A stretch of DNA of 60,066 nt from a bacterium (GTDB lineage: Bacteria; 4484-113; JAFGCY01), in contig JADZFO010000026.1 in NCBI GenBank assembly GCA_020849855.1, forward strand, positions 1-60,066, given 5' to 3'. Made by a program: the position numbers and the translations under genes. Below are positions 50,764-58,797 of the stretch, piece by piece; position 1 is the stretch's first letter, and each line of letters begins with the position of its first letter. Below the pieces are notes generated by a model. The model saw nothing but the letters and a program-made list of their open reading frames with translations. It searched no databases and had not been told where the DNA came from.

Positions 50764-52899
50764 CTACTGCGGCGGCAGGTGCATTACCAGGGCGGCGCAG
50801 CCAGTGGTGATCGTATCGAGCTGGCCCTGCAGTTCCTCACTACCGCTATTGTCGTCGGCGAAGTCGACATAGATGGGGCTAACGCTGCCGGCGAGGTTTT
50901 CATACTGGAAAGAGAAGCCGGTATGGCCCGCATTGAGATCGCCAAAGGTCCCGCTGGCGTTGTAACTGCACCCGCCAATGAGCAGCGAGCCATCCGAGGC
51001 AGTGCTCATCGCCTTGAAATAGGCCTGCCCGCCAACCGGCCAGTGACGCTGGAAAAGAACTCCGGCGGCAACCGAATCGATTGAGGTCAGTACCGCCATT
51101 TCGCTCCCGCTTTGCTTCAGGGAGCCCAGCGCCAGAACGCCGTTTGTAGTGCTGCTGAAAGCGATATCGACGGGCAGGAAGGTATCGCCGGACTGCACCA
51201 GACTGCTGTCCCATTCCACCAGGCCATCCAGATTCGATCTGGCCATCAGCTGGGACCCGACACCTATGCCTATGGCCGTGATCCGCTGTGTCAGCGGCTC
51301 GCTGCCAGTCACGCCGACCGCCGTGTAGTAGGACTGCAGGTTCGCTGGCCCATACCGCCAGGTGCGGGCAGGATCTCCGCTGGTGTTGAATTCGATCAAC
51401 AGCGGGCTGGGCTCCCAGACCGGGATGCTGAAGTCCTGATAGCCTGTTGAGCCTACCGCAATAATGCCGGCAAGACCGCCTTGCGGATCCAGGCGGGCAC
51501 AGCCACTCCAGATCGTCTCATCCTGTCGCAGGCCATCGACACCCCAGGAGCGGGCCCAGGCGAGTTCACCGTCCGTGCTGACGCTCATCATCAGCACATC
51601 CGAAGGGTCGTTGAAAGCGTTGCCGGTCAGGGTGCCGGGCAGATAGATCTGGGTCGCGTCGAGAATCACCCTGGCTGGCCGCATGGTGCGGGTACTGCTG
51701 GTGAACTCACGGGCCCAGAGTATCTCGCCGTCAGCCGACCACTTCTGCAGCAGGCCCTGCGGCTGGCCGCTGGTAGTCGTGTTTTCACCGCAGACCACCA
51801 GATCGCCATTGCTGTCCACGGCGCAGCTGTTGAACTTTCCGTTTCCCGGATCGGAAAATGCGCGAACCCAGAGCAGTTCGCCCAGCGGGTTGTACTTCCA
51901 GACAGTCGCCTGACTGCGCAGCATACTGCTTGTTGATTCGCCGCAGGCGTATATGTCGCCGTCCACGCTGGTGGTGAGGCCGCGGACTTCATCGTAGGTG
52001 TTGCGCGCCCAGGTGCGCGTCCAGGGGCCGTTGGCGTAGACAGCTCTTTCGGCGATTGACTGGCCGCCCTGGGAGTCGGTGACGCGAACCCGCATGCTGA
52101 ACTTTCCCAGGGCTTCGCATTGCGCTGGGAATATCGGGTTGAGTCCGTTATCGAAGAAAGTGCCGTCCCCAGGGTCAAACTCGAACTTGACCAGGCTGCC
52201 CTCGGCCGCGCTGCTTTGCCCAGCGTCAAGCATGCTGTCCAGCGGTGGCGGGCCCTGGTTTGGCGATGCCTGCAGCACGGCGGTGGGCAGGGGCGATCCG
52301 ACTCTGACTTCAGCCAGGCGGCTCAGATCAGTACCGGTACGCAGCACAAGCAGCACCAGGCTGCCCGCGAGTCTGATATAGGGGTCCATGCTGGCAAGCT
52401 CGACCTTATAGTCCGCAGGGCTTGCATACCAGTCCCAGCGGTCTGTTTCCCAGTTGGCGAGCCCCAGCCAGACGCTGCTGCTTTCCGCAGGGGGCGTGCT
52501 CCATTCAGCCCGCACCGTGGCAATCCGGTCATAGGCCGGAATGTTGAATACATAGCCGGCCAGGGCCAGCGCGCCAGATCCGTGCGCGCCTGTGGTCCAG
52601 GCCGGCTCGAAGGCCAGGCGCGTGCCCGCCGTGCGGACATTCTGGCTGGGCAGGATAGTCGAGTAGTCCAGGGCGGTCCGGGTCAGGTCGCTTTCTTCGT
52701 AGGAACTCTGCCTGGGGCTGGAGGGTGCGAGCTGAAGACTGCCGGGTGGTGGAAGCTGCGGCCAGCGCTTGTCTAATCCTTCAATAGGCGGTGGTCTGCC
52801 GGGTAAAGCTGCCGCGTTGCCTGCCTCCCCATGGGTGCAGCCAGCGCTTGCAGCAAGAAGGAAGGTGGCTGCAAAAGTCAGAAGTCTTTAAAGGTGCAT
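50764..52899 (-). CDS. Large PKD/beta-propeller lipoprotein with in-frame TAA at codon 4
   Basis: The coding frame runs 712 codons from ATG 52899, which has GGAG five bases upstream, but codon 4 is TAA (52888-52890): M-H-L-stop-R-L-L-T-F. After it come LLTFAATFLLAASAGC, an ordinary lipoprotein signal and lipobox, Pro-rich linker, a beta-rich region, a PKD-like module (FEFDPGDGTFF, KFSMRVRVTDSQGG) and a long propeller with WARNTYDEVRGLTTSVDGDI, GDLVVCGENTT and similar blades. No other ATG/GTG/TTG occurs before GTG 52515. Changing TAA to AAA would give a perfect signal MHLKRLL. It is a recent nonsense mutation, a sequencing error, or a CTG-started gene (52881). Confidence 0.75.
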
Positions 52900-52959
52900 A
52901 CCTGCTCCAGGACCAGCGGTAAGCACTGATTGTAGTGGCACATGCCTGCAGGCGCGCTG

Positions 52960-52965
52960 TATCAT
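52960..52965 (+). promoter_or_regulatory. -10 TATCAT of the thioredoxin-like gene
   Basis: TATCAT, then a short leader with GGAGGAG six bases before ATG 52993. Confidence 0.5.
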
Positions 52966-52992
52966 TGAGATTCGTTACTGGAGGAGTAAGCT

Positions 52993-53934
52993 ATGCGTGG
53001 CCTCGCCTGCACCCTGTGCGCACTGGCATTCAACGTCTGCGGCTTCAGCGCCGCCTTCGCCTACAGCCCTAATGTGGGCGACCGCGCGGCGGATATCCGC
53101 GGCTATGACGCGATCAGCGAGAAGACCGTCAGCCTGGAGGATTATGCCGGGAAGTGGACCTTCATCGACTTCTGGGCCTCCTGGTGCGGACCCTGCATGG
53201 GCGAGCTGCCCAACCTGCTGAACGTGACCAGCCCGCTGCGCAAGCAGGGCAAGATGAACCTCTTCTCCGTGAGCCTGGATTACAAGGGCCAGACCGAGCA
53301 GGACCTGAACAAGGTGATCAGCGAGCATGACCTTGACTATCCGGTGATCTATGACGGCGGCGGCTGGGACACCGTGCAGAGCAAGGAGTGGGGCATCAAC
53401 AGCATCCCCGCCACCTTCCTGCTTGACCCTCAGGGGAATATTGTGGCCCGCGGCCTGCGCGGCGAGACCCTGGCCCCGGCCCTGGACTTCTTCCTGAATT
53501 ATCCCGGCGTGTATGCCCCGATCGGTGTGCGCTCAAGTGCGAAGAAGAACGCCGCCGGCGGCGCGGATGTGCTGCTGGAGCTGAGCAACCCGCGCCAGAC
53601 CCCGCTGAAGGTGAAGGTGGAGTGGTACTACATGCGCCTGAAGTGGGCGGACGACGACCCGGAGCACAAGAACCGCCCGGTGAACCGCGAATTTGTCGAG
53701 CCCGAGGCCGGCAGCAGCCCGATTGCCACAGAGGTGAGCTTTGAGGGCGGCTTTGGCGAGGCGACCAAGGTGATCAGCATCCCGCCGGCCGCCGATACGC
53801 AGCGTCTGAGCTATTACGTCAGCGTGATGCTGCCGGAGACCGAGGCGCTGAACAACGGCGAGGGCCTGTGGGTGGAAGGCAGCGGCAACGTGAAGCTGGA
53901 TGAGGATCCGCCGGCTCCGGCTGCCGCCCCATAG
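52993..53934 (+). CDS. Exported TlpA/ResA-like thioredoxin-fold protein with C-terminal domain
   Basis: 313 residues. Signal peptide 1-23. Thioredoxin fold with redox site [12 protein letters not shown] (Cys65, Cys68), [20 protein letters not shown] with the cis-Pro, as in TlpA/ResA. Residues about 180-300 add a beta-rich domain ([31 protein letters not shown]-like) not found in simple TlpA. Envelope disulfide reduction or cytochrome maturation is likely, but no c-type cytochrome genes are near. The stop is TAG in an ATAGGGG palindrome. Confidence 0.9.
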   Translation: MRGLACTLCALAFNVCGFSAAFAYSPNVGDRAADIRGYDAISEKTVSLEDYAGKWTFIDFWASWCGPCMGELPNLLNVTSPLRKQGKMNLFSVSLDYKGQTEQDLNKVISEHDLDYPVIYDGGGWDTVQSKEWGINSIPATFLLDPQGNIVARGLRGETLAPALDFFLNYPGVYAPIGVRSSAKKNAAGGADVLLELSNPRQTPLKVKVEWYYMRLKWADDDPEHKNRPVNREFVEPEAGSSPIATEVSFEGGFGEATKVISIPPAADTQRLSYYVSVMLPETEALNNGEGLWVEGSGNVKLDEDPPAPAAAP

Positions 53935-53953
53935 GGGCCGCACATTTGCGGCC
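53932..53953. repeat. REP-like palindrome GGCCGCA family
   Basis: TAG-GGGCCGCACATTTGCGGCC between the thioredoxin and B12 genes. A sister copy is upstream of serS (54957). Confidence 0.75.
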
Positions 53954-53966
53954 ATCAGGTAACAAA

Positions 53967-54389
53967 GTGACAGAGTACGCCTACAGAGTTGTCGTCGCCA
54001 AGCCCGGCCTGGACGGGCACGACCGCGGCGCGCGGGTGATCGCCCGCGCCCTGCGCGACAGCGGCTTCGAGGTGATCTACACCGGCCTGCACCAGACACC
54101 TGAGATGATCCTGGCGGCCTGCCAGCAGGAAGACCCGGACGTGCTGTGCCTCTCCATCCTCTCCGGCGCGCACATGACTCTGCTGCCGCGGATCCTGGAG
54201 CTGCTGCGGGCAAAGGGCCTGGAAAGCACGCCAGTCATCGCCGGCGGGATCATCCCGGCCGAGGACGCTGCCGAGCTGGAGGCCCTGGGCATCCGCAGGG
54301 TCATGGGCCCCGGCACCAGTACTGCCGAGATCGCCGAGCTGGTGCGCAGCCTCGGCGCAGAGCGGCGCATGGCATTGGCTGGCAGTTAA
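53967..54389 (+). CDS. B12-binding protein, methylmalonyl-CoA mutase small/C-terminal domain family
   Basis: 140 residues from GTG 53967, with AGGTAAC nearby. [19 protein letters not shown] carries the base-off B12 motif DxHxxG (Asp16, His18), followed by [27 protein letters not shown] and [13 protein letters not shown], i.e. the full SxL and GG parts. This is the family of C-terminal domains of methylmalonyl-CoA or isobutyryl-CoA mutases when encoded separately. No large mutase subunit is in the window. Followed by the lipoyl protein 170 bases downstream. Confidence 0.93.
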   Translation: MTEYAYRVVVAKPGLDGHDRGARVIARALRDSGFEVIYTGLHQTPEMILAACQQEDPDVLCLSILSGAHMTLLPRILELLRAKGLESTPVIAGGIIPAEDAAELEALGIRRVMGPGTSTAEIAELVRSLGAERRMALAGS

Positions 54390-54422
54390 TGACGGATGGC
54401 CGCAGGCGGATGGCGGATGGCA
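54390..54422. repeat. Heptamer tandem repeat GGATGGC
   Basis: Units GGATGGC, GCAGGCG and GGATGGC in seven-base phase right after the B12 gene. Confidence 0.65.
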
Positions 54423-54560
54423 GAGTGTCAAGAACTCATATGTCTTAGCTGTCCGGCTGAGCGCTGGGCTCAGACACTTCCTTCCGGCATTGGGTATCAT
54501 CTCGGTGCCCGGTGCAGGCTGGCCGACCGCCAGGCTGCACGAAGCACCTGAGCTGACAAG

Positions 54561-54866
54561 ATGAGCAAGATACCGATCTACGTACCGGACCTCGGCATCG
54601 CGAGCGAGGAAATCAAGTTCGGCGCCTGGCTGCTGGAGCCCGGCCAGCCGGTCCGCGCGGGCGAGGATCTGTTTGAGATCGAGGCCGACAAGGCCACGGT
54701 TGTCTGCGAGGCCGAGGCCAGCGGCGTGCTGGCCGAGCTGACCGTGGAGCAGGGCGTCGTGCACCAGGGTGACCTGCTGGGCTACCTGGAGGCCGAGGAG
54801 AATGCCCGGCCCGCGGGCGAAGAGACCCTGACTCTGCTTCCCGACGGCAGCAGCCGAAGTAGCTAG
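54561..54866 (+). CDS. Stand-alone lipoyl-domain protein
   Basis: 101 residues: IYVPDLGIASEEIKFGAWLL, ending with the lipoylation hairpin FEIEADKATVVCEAEASG (Lys44 in E-x-DKA), then VLAELTVEQGVVHQGDLLGY. The DKA context marks lipoyl rather than biotinyl attachment. Such free-standing carriers serve alpha-ketoacid, glycine cleavage or lipoate-relay systems, or are split E2 parts. Neighbour genes (B12-binding protein, serS) do not name a partner. A short basic tail follows. Confidence 0.87.
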   Translation: MSKIPIYVPDLGIASEEIKFGAWLLEPGQPVRAGEDLFEIEADKATVVCEAEASGVLAELTVEQGVVHQGDLLGYLEAEENARPAGEETLTLLPDGSSRSS

Positions 54867-54912
54867 GCGGTGTCTGAGGCAGCGCCCTGCATGGCCGCGC
54901 TGTTCCGCCGCC

Positions 54913-54918
54913 TAAAAT
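54913..54918 (+). promoter_or_regulatory. -10 TAAAAT of serS
   Basis: TAAAAT lies about 100 bases upstream of the ATG, with two GGCCGCA-family palindromes in the resulting leader. Confidence 0.45.
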
Positions 54919-54956
54919 CACCAGGCTTTACCAATGCGTCGCAGTTCTGCGCGCAC

Positions 54957-55005
54957 AGGGGCCGCATGTTTGCGGCCCGGCAAGCCGCCCGTGCATCTGC
55001 GGGCG
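54957..55005. repeat. Two REP-like palindromes in the serS leader
   Basis: GGGGCCGCATGTTTGCGGCCCGG (written here as GGGGCCGCATG plus TTTGCGGCC) at 54957-54979 and CGCCCGTGCATCTGCGGGCG at 54986-55005. Confidence 0.7.
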
Positions 55006-55021
55006 CAACAAGGACACAAAA

Positions 55022-56359
55022 ATGCTGGACAAGAAGTACCTGCGGGACAATCCCGATGAAGCCATCGCGCGCCTTGGCCTGCGCGGCGCGCAGTTTGAAG
55101 CGCCGCTGCGCCGCTTTGCCGAGCTGGACATCGAGCGCCGCAACACGCAGACCGAGCTGGATGAGCTGAAGAGCCGGCGCAACGCGCTGAGCAAGCAGGT
55201 CGGCGAGCTGATGAAGACCGGCAAGCGCGACGAGGCGGAAACGGTCAAGGCCGAAAGCAAGGCGCTGGGCGAACAGATTGACGAGCTGGAGGCCCTGTTC
55301 AGCGCGCTGGACGATGAGGAGCGCGGCCTGCTGCTTGGCCTGCCGAACTTCCCGTACCCGGAGATACCGACCGGCGGCGAGGAGAACGCCGTTGTTGTGT
55401 CGGAGTGGGGCGATGCCCTGCCGGCGCAGGACTGGATGGCTGACCAGTTTGAGCTGGGCAACCGCCTGGGGCTGTTCAACTTTGAGGCCGGAGTGCGGGT
55501 GACCGGTGCGGGCTTTCCCTTCCTGACCGGGGCCGGGGCGATGCTGCAGCGCGCGCTGATCAACTACATGCTGGATGTGCATATCCGCGAGCATGGCTAC
55601 ACGGAGGTCCGGCCGCCCTTCATCGTGGCGCCGCAGTCACCGCTTGGCACGGGCCAGCTGCCGAAGTTCGGCAACCAGATGTACCACGTCCATATCTGGG
55701 ATGAGGACAAGCCGGGCACCCCGGGGCAGCCGGACTTCTACCTTATCCCGACGGCCGAAGTGCCGGTGGCGAATCTCTACCGTGAGCAGATCCTGGAACA
55801 GCCGGGCCTGCCGATCAAGCTAGTGGCTTACAGCCCCTGCTTCCGCGTGGAGGCCGGCAGCTATGGCTCGGAGGTACGCGGCCTGAAGCGCCTGCACCAG
55901 TTTGAGAAGGTGGAGCTGGTGCGCATCGCGGACCCTGAGCGCTCCTGGGAGGACCTGGAGGAGATGACCCTGGAGGCGGAGAGCATTCTGCGCCGCCTGG
56001 AGATCCCCTTCCGCCGCAAGGTGCTGCCCACGGGCGACATGGCCTTCGGCAGCGCCAAGACCTACGACGTTGAGCTATATACTCCGCTGTCGGGGTGGCT
56101 GGAAGTTTCTTCGGCCAGCAACACGACCGACTGGCAGTCGCGGCGCGCGAATCTGCGCTTCCGCAAGGAGGCCGGCGGCAAGCCGGAGTTCGCGCACCTG
56201 CTGAACGCCTCGGGCCTGGCCCTGCCGCGGCTGGTGATTGCGGTGCTGGAGCAGTACCAGCAGCAGGACGGCAGCATCAGCGTCCCGCAGGTGCTGCGCC
56301 CCTACATGGGCGGCATGGAGCTGATCCGCAGGCCGGAGAGCGGGATACCGCAGGTATAG
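55022..56359 (+). CDS. serS: Seryl-tRNA synthetase
   Basis: 445 residues, a class II aminoacyl-tRNA synthetase. N-terminal coiled-coil (about 25-110, LDELKSRRNALSKQVGELM) that reads the tRNA-Ser long arm, then motif 2 CFRVEAGSYGSEVRGLKRLH and motif 3 EVSSASNTTDWQSRRANLRF, and the end NASGLALPRLVIAVLEQYQQ, VLRPYMGG. ATG 55022 has AAGGA at seven bases. Normal length. Confidence 0.97.
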   Translation: MLDKKYLRDNPDEAIARLGLRGAQFEAPLRRFAELDIERRNTQTELDELKSRRNALSKQVGELMKTGKRDEAETVKAESKALGEQIDELEALFSALDDEERGLLLGLPNFPYPEIPTGGEENAVVVSEWGDALPAQDWMADQFELGNRLGLFNFEAGVRVTGAGFPFLTGAGAMLQRALINYMLDVHIREHGYTEVRPPFIVAPQSPLGTGQLPKFGNQMYHVHIWDEDKPGTPGQPDFYLIPTAEVPVANLYREQILEQPGLPIKLVAYSPCFRVEAGSYGSEVRGLKRLHQFEKVELVRIADPERSWEDLEEMTLEAESILRRLEIPFRRKVLPTGDMAFGSAKTYDVELYTPLSGWLEVSSASNTTDWQSRRANLRFRKEAGGKPEFAHLLNASGLALPRLVIAVLEQYQQQDGSISVPQVLRPYMGGMELIRRPESGIPQV

Positions 56360-56385
56360 GGTGTGCTTGACGGTGGACGAAGGCT

Positions 56386-56525
56386 CGGAGCGCGGGACGA
56401 TGTCCCGCTACCCTTGCCCTAAACCGCGCGGTAGGAAGAAGCGGCACACCGTGCCGCGCTCCGAGATGATGGCATCTGCTCGGAGAGGAGCGAAGGCTAC
56501 GGAGCGCCGGCTGCAAGCCGGCCTT
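56386..56525. repeat. Composite REP-like element after serS
   Basis: CTCGGAGCGCGGGA on the left is inverted as TGCCGCGCTCCGAG (56452-56465), with GGGACGATGTCCC inside. A separate GCGCCGGCTGCAAGCCGGC palindrome is at 56506-56523. The outer ends resemble those of the composite elements at 24371 and 24929. Confidence 0.75.
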
Positions 56526-56537
56526 CTGCGCAAGTAC

Positions 56538-56918
56538 TTAGGGATACCCTTCAAGAATGCCTTCCTCAACAAGCCGGCTTACTAGTCCACGCGTCCAGAT
56601 CGGAGCCATGTCATCTAGCCAGGGAGATGCGTCATCCTGGAAACAACAAGTGAGGCCATCCCCGCGATGGTCGAAGTAGATGCGCCAGTCGCCGTCAATG
56701 TCTATATAGCCAATCCACATGTGACACAGCGGAGCATCCGAATCGCCGGAGAGGGTTGCCTCGGATAACTTGAGTCCCCATGTTTCCTTGATTGGCACGA
56801 ATCCAGGATCAGCTCTAATCTCCTCCAGCGTCCAGCCATCAAATGGACTGGCCAAAGCGACTACAGGTAGGGCCAGGAGAAAGATGCTTAGCAGCGCGAT
56901 GACAATACGAAGGTTCAT
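56538..56918 (-). CDS. Small exported protein with a truncated SLH-like C-terminus
   Basis: 126 residues. Signal peptide 1-23 (VALASP). The middle has a paired CC (LTCCFQDD) and a single Cys. The end, APIWTRGLVSRLVEEGILEG-YP then stop, strongly resembles the first half of an SLH motif, comparable to the SLH protein at the left edge (WAYNALDYLTERGVLEGYPDG). The second half is missing. Start ATG 56918 is two bases past the DUF2283 stop. RBS GGAGG lies inside DUF2283. GC is lower than its neighbours. Confidence 0.7.
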   Translation of the reverse strand: MNLRIVIALLSIFLLALPVVALASPFDGWTLEEIRADPGFVPIKETWGLKLSEATLSGDSDAPLCHMWIGYIDIDGDWRIYFDHRGDGLTCCFQDDASPWLDDMAPIWTRGLVSRLVEEGILEGYP

Positions 56919-56920
56919 AG

Positions 56921-57151
56921 CTACGCAACCTCCGGCAGGCTGAGCAGTGGCAGCTCCAGCCTCTCGCCGCGCTTTAACCTAGCGTTGAAGAACAGCACTT
57001 CGAGGTTCTCAATCTCACCGTTAATGGGATTTAGCCGAGCGATGACACCCTGTTCGATTTCTTCTGAATTTTGCTCTGCATAAGGCTCAATAGCATCCAC
57101 ATAAAGAATGTCACCCTCGTTGTCATAACGCAAGATCAGCTTCTTATCCAT
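56921..57151 (-). CDS. DUF2283 family protein (putative antitoxin-like partner)
   Basis: 76 residues, KLILRYDNEGDILYVD, then EEIEQGVIARLNPINGEIEN and LEVLFFNARLK: the DUF2283 pattern (small beta-rich protein). It overlaps the upstream gene by 16 bases and has AAAGGAG seven bases before ATG 57151. In many genomes DUF2283 accompanies a small protein such as the one upstream; the pair is suspected to be toxin-antitoxin-like, with DUF2283 as antitoxin. The biochemical function is not established. Confidence 0.85.
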   Translation of the reverse strand: MDKKLILRYDNEGDILYVDAIEPYAEQNSEEIEQGVIARLNPINGEIENLEVLFFNARLKRGERLELPLLSLPEVA

Positions 57152-57459
57152 ATTGTCTCTCCTTTGGCAAGACTGCCAGTTGTGTAAGCGGTCACTACCC
57201 AGTGTCTTGGACTGCCTTTGCCGTCTTCCAGCACAACTGACACTAAAAATCTACCACCAATGCGCTGACTTAGTTTACGCGTGAACATCAGCGCCTCAGG
57301 TTCTGCCGAAACTGCCAGAATCTCATCAGGGTCACCGATACACTCGCGAATCAGTTCTTCCGCACCAGGGCCAAGTTCAGGATGTCGCTGGGAGATGTGC
57401 TTCATGCGCTCGCTGGTCAGCTCAACAGGTTTGCCGAGAAAGGGGCAATCGATCAACAT
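57136..57459 (-). CDS. DUF2283-associated nuclease-like small protein (putative toxin)
   Basis: 107 residues from ATG 57459, which lies seven bases after TATACT. CPFLGKPVELTSERMKHISQ, RHPELGP, and the C-terminal GGRFLVSVVLEDGKGSPRHW-VVTAY are the pattern of the small RelE/Barnase-EndoU-like family often found next to DUF2283. The His-rich part (ERMKHISQRH and RHW) could form an RNase site. Likely the toxin-like member of the pair; this is an inference from family association only. Confidence 0.78.
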   Translation of the reverse strand: MLIDCPFLGKPVELTSERMKHISQRHPELGPGAEELIRECIGDPDEILAVSAEPEALMFTRKLSQRIGGRFLVSVVLEDGKGSPRHWVVTAYTTGSLAKGETIWIRS

Positions 57460-57466
57460 CCAGGCG

Positions 57467-57472
57467 AGTATA
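57467..57472 (-). promoter_or_regulatory. -10 TATACT of the toxin-like operon
   Basis: Minus strand TATACT seven bases before ATG 57459. Confidence 0.6.
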
Positions 57473-57505
57473 GAGGACGAAAACGGTGAGATCAAACGCG
57501 CCTCC

Positions 57506-57511
57506 TACAAT
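57506..57511 (+). promoter_or_regulatory. Leaderless -10 TACAAT of queA
   Basis: TACAAT, six bases, GTG 57518. Confidence 0.7.
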
Positions 57512-57517
57512 GCCCAG

Positions 57518-58753
57518 GTGACATCCCGCCCATCCTATCCCGCGTCCCGGCTCGAGTACGCGCTGCCCCCAGAGCTGATCGCTCAGCAGCCGCTGGCGCA
57601 GCGCACTGACAGCCGCCTGCTGCATCTTGCCGCCGGAGCGCTGCATGACCGCCAGTTCCGCGAGCTGCCCGCGCTGCTGCCGGAGAGCACGCTGATAGTG
57701 CTCAACGACAGCCGGGTGCTGCCGGCGCGCCTGCTGGGCCGCCGGGCCAGCGGCGGGGTGGTGGAAGTACTTTTTCTGCGCTGGCTGGGGGAGGATGGCC
57801 TGGGCCGGGATGACGAGAGCGGCCTGTGCGAGGCCCTCGTGGGCAGCAACGCGAAGCTGGGCGCCGGCGAGCTGATCGAGCTGCCCAATGGCTGGAGCGC
57901 AGAGCTTCTGGAGCCCAAGTCGCTGGGCGGCACGCGGGTGCGCTACCGCTATCCCGGCGGGCATCCGGCGGAGCTGCCGATCCTGCTGGGTTATCTGCGG
58001 GCCAACGGCAGCATGCCCCTGCCGCCGTACATCAAGCGGGATGCCGTAGGGGCGCACGGAAGTGCGCCCGGTGCGGAGGTTGAGGAAGATCGGGCGCACA
58101 TACCTGCGCCCCTGCGAGAAGCAGGCGGGCCGACACAAGGTCGGCCCCTACAGGACGACAAAGAGCGCTATCAGACGGTCTACGCCGATGCGGCCAAGGA
58201 GGGCAGCTCTGCCGCGCCGACGGCCGGCCTGCACTTTGACCAGGCGATGCTGGCGCGGCTGGAGGCCGAGGGGCACAGGATCGCGCGGGTAACCCTGCAT
58301 GTCGGCCTTGGCACCTTCCAGCCGCTGAAGGTTGAGGACCTTGCCGAGCACGAGATGCACGAGGAAGCCTTCAGCGTGCAGACCGAGGTGGCAAGGGAGT
58401 ATCTGCAGGCCCTGGACAGCGGGCGGCCGGTGCTGGCGGTGGGGACCACCAGCCTGCGGGTGCTGCATACCATCCTGGGCCTGAGCCGCGAGTACCCGGA
58501 TTTCCGGGCCAGCCTGGAGGAGCCGGGGACCTGCAGCGGCATGACCCGGGCGTTTATCTATCCCGGCCAGGACACGGATGCGGCGACGCATTTGCTGACG
58601 AACTTCCATCTGCCAAAAAGCACGCTGCTGGCGCTGGTCTATAGCTTTGGCGGCGAGGAGCTGCTGCGCGCGGCCTATGCACATGCGATTGAGCAGCGTT
58701 ACAGGTTCTTCAGCTATGGGGACTGCATGCTGATTAGCAGGGGCGGGATCTAA
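57518..58753 (+). CDS. queA: S-adenosylmethionine:tRNA ribosyltransferase-isomerase QueA, with in-frame repeat insertion
   Basis: QueA makes epoxyqueuosine in tRNA using the ribosyl part of SAM. 411 residues. YALPPELIAQQPLAQRTDSR, LIVLNDSRVLPARLLGRR, then MPLPPYIKRD, ERYQTVYADAAKEGSSAAPT, GLHFDQAMLARLEAEGH, VTLHVGLGTFQPLKVEDL, TTSLRVLHT and LLTNFHLPKSTLLALV are all family-diagnostic. Between PYIKRD and DDKERYQTVYA lies an insertion of about 35 residues encoded by a REP-like block (58046-58151). GTG 57518 is chosen for TACAAT at six bases; the frame is open upstream. Confidence 0.95.
   Translation: MTSRPSYPASRLEYALPPELIAQQPLAQRTDSRLLHLAAGALHDRQFRELPALLPESTLIVLNDSRVLPARLLGRRASGGVVEVLFLRWLGEDGLGRDDESGLCEALVGSNAKLGAGELIELPNGWSAELLEPKSLGGTRVRYRYPGGHPAELPILLGYLRANGSMPLPPYIKRDAVGAHGSAPGAEVEEDRAHIPAPLREAGGPTQGRPLQDDKERYQTVYADAAKEGSSAAPTAGLHFDQAMLARLEAEGHRIARVTLHVGLGTFQPLKVEDLAEHEMHEEAFSVQTEVAREYLQALDSGRPVLAVGTTSLRVLHTILGLSREYPDFRASLEEPGTCSGMTRAFIYPGQDTDAATHLLTNFHLPKSTLLALVYSFGGEELLRAAYAHAIEQRYRFFSYGDCMLISRGGI
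58046..58151. repeat. REP-like block inside queA
   Basis: GTAG-GGGCGCACGGAAGTGCGCCC, then GGGCGCACATACCTGCGCCCC, then GGCCGACACAAGGTCGGCC-CCTAC. The reading frame passes through as GTA-GGG, so no stop is met. Confidence 0.93.
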
Positions 58754-58763
58754 GGATCCTGCA

Positions 58764-58791
58764 GGGTGGGGACAAGCCCCACCCCTACAAT
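58764..58791. repeat. REP-like palindrome with promoter function (GGTGGGG family)
   Basis: GGTGGGGACAAGCCCCACC-CCTAC after the queA stop; the final CCCTAC and the next AAT form TACAAT, the -10 box of the gene at 58798. Confidence 0.85.
58786..58791 (+). promoter_or_regulatory. Repeat-derived leaderless -10 TACAAT
   Basis: TACAAT, six bases, GTG 58798. The first three bases belong to the palindrome. Confidence 0.65.
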
Positions 58792-58797
58792 AAAAAT

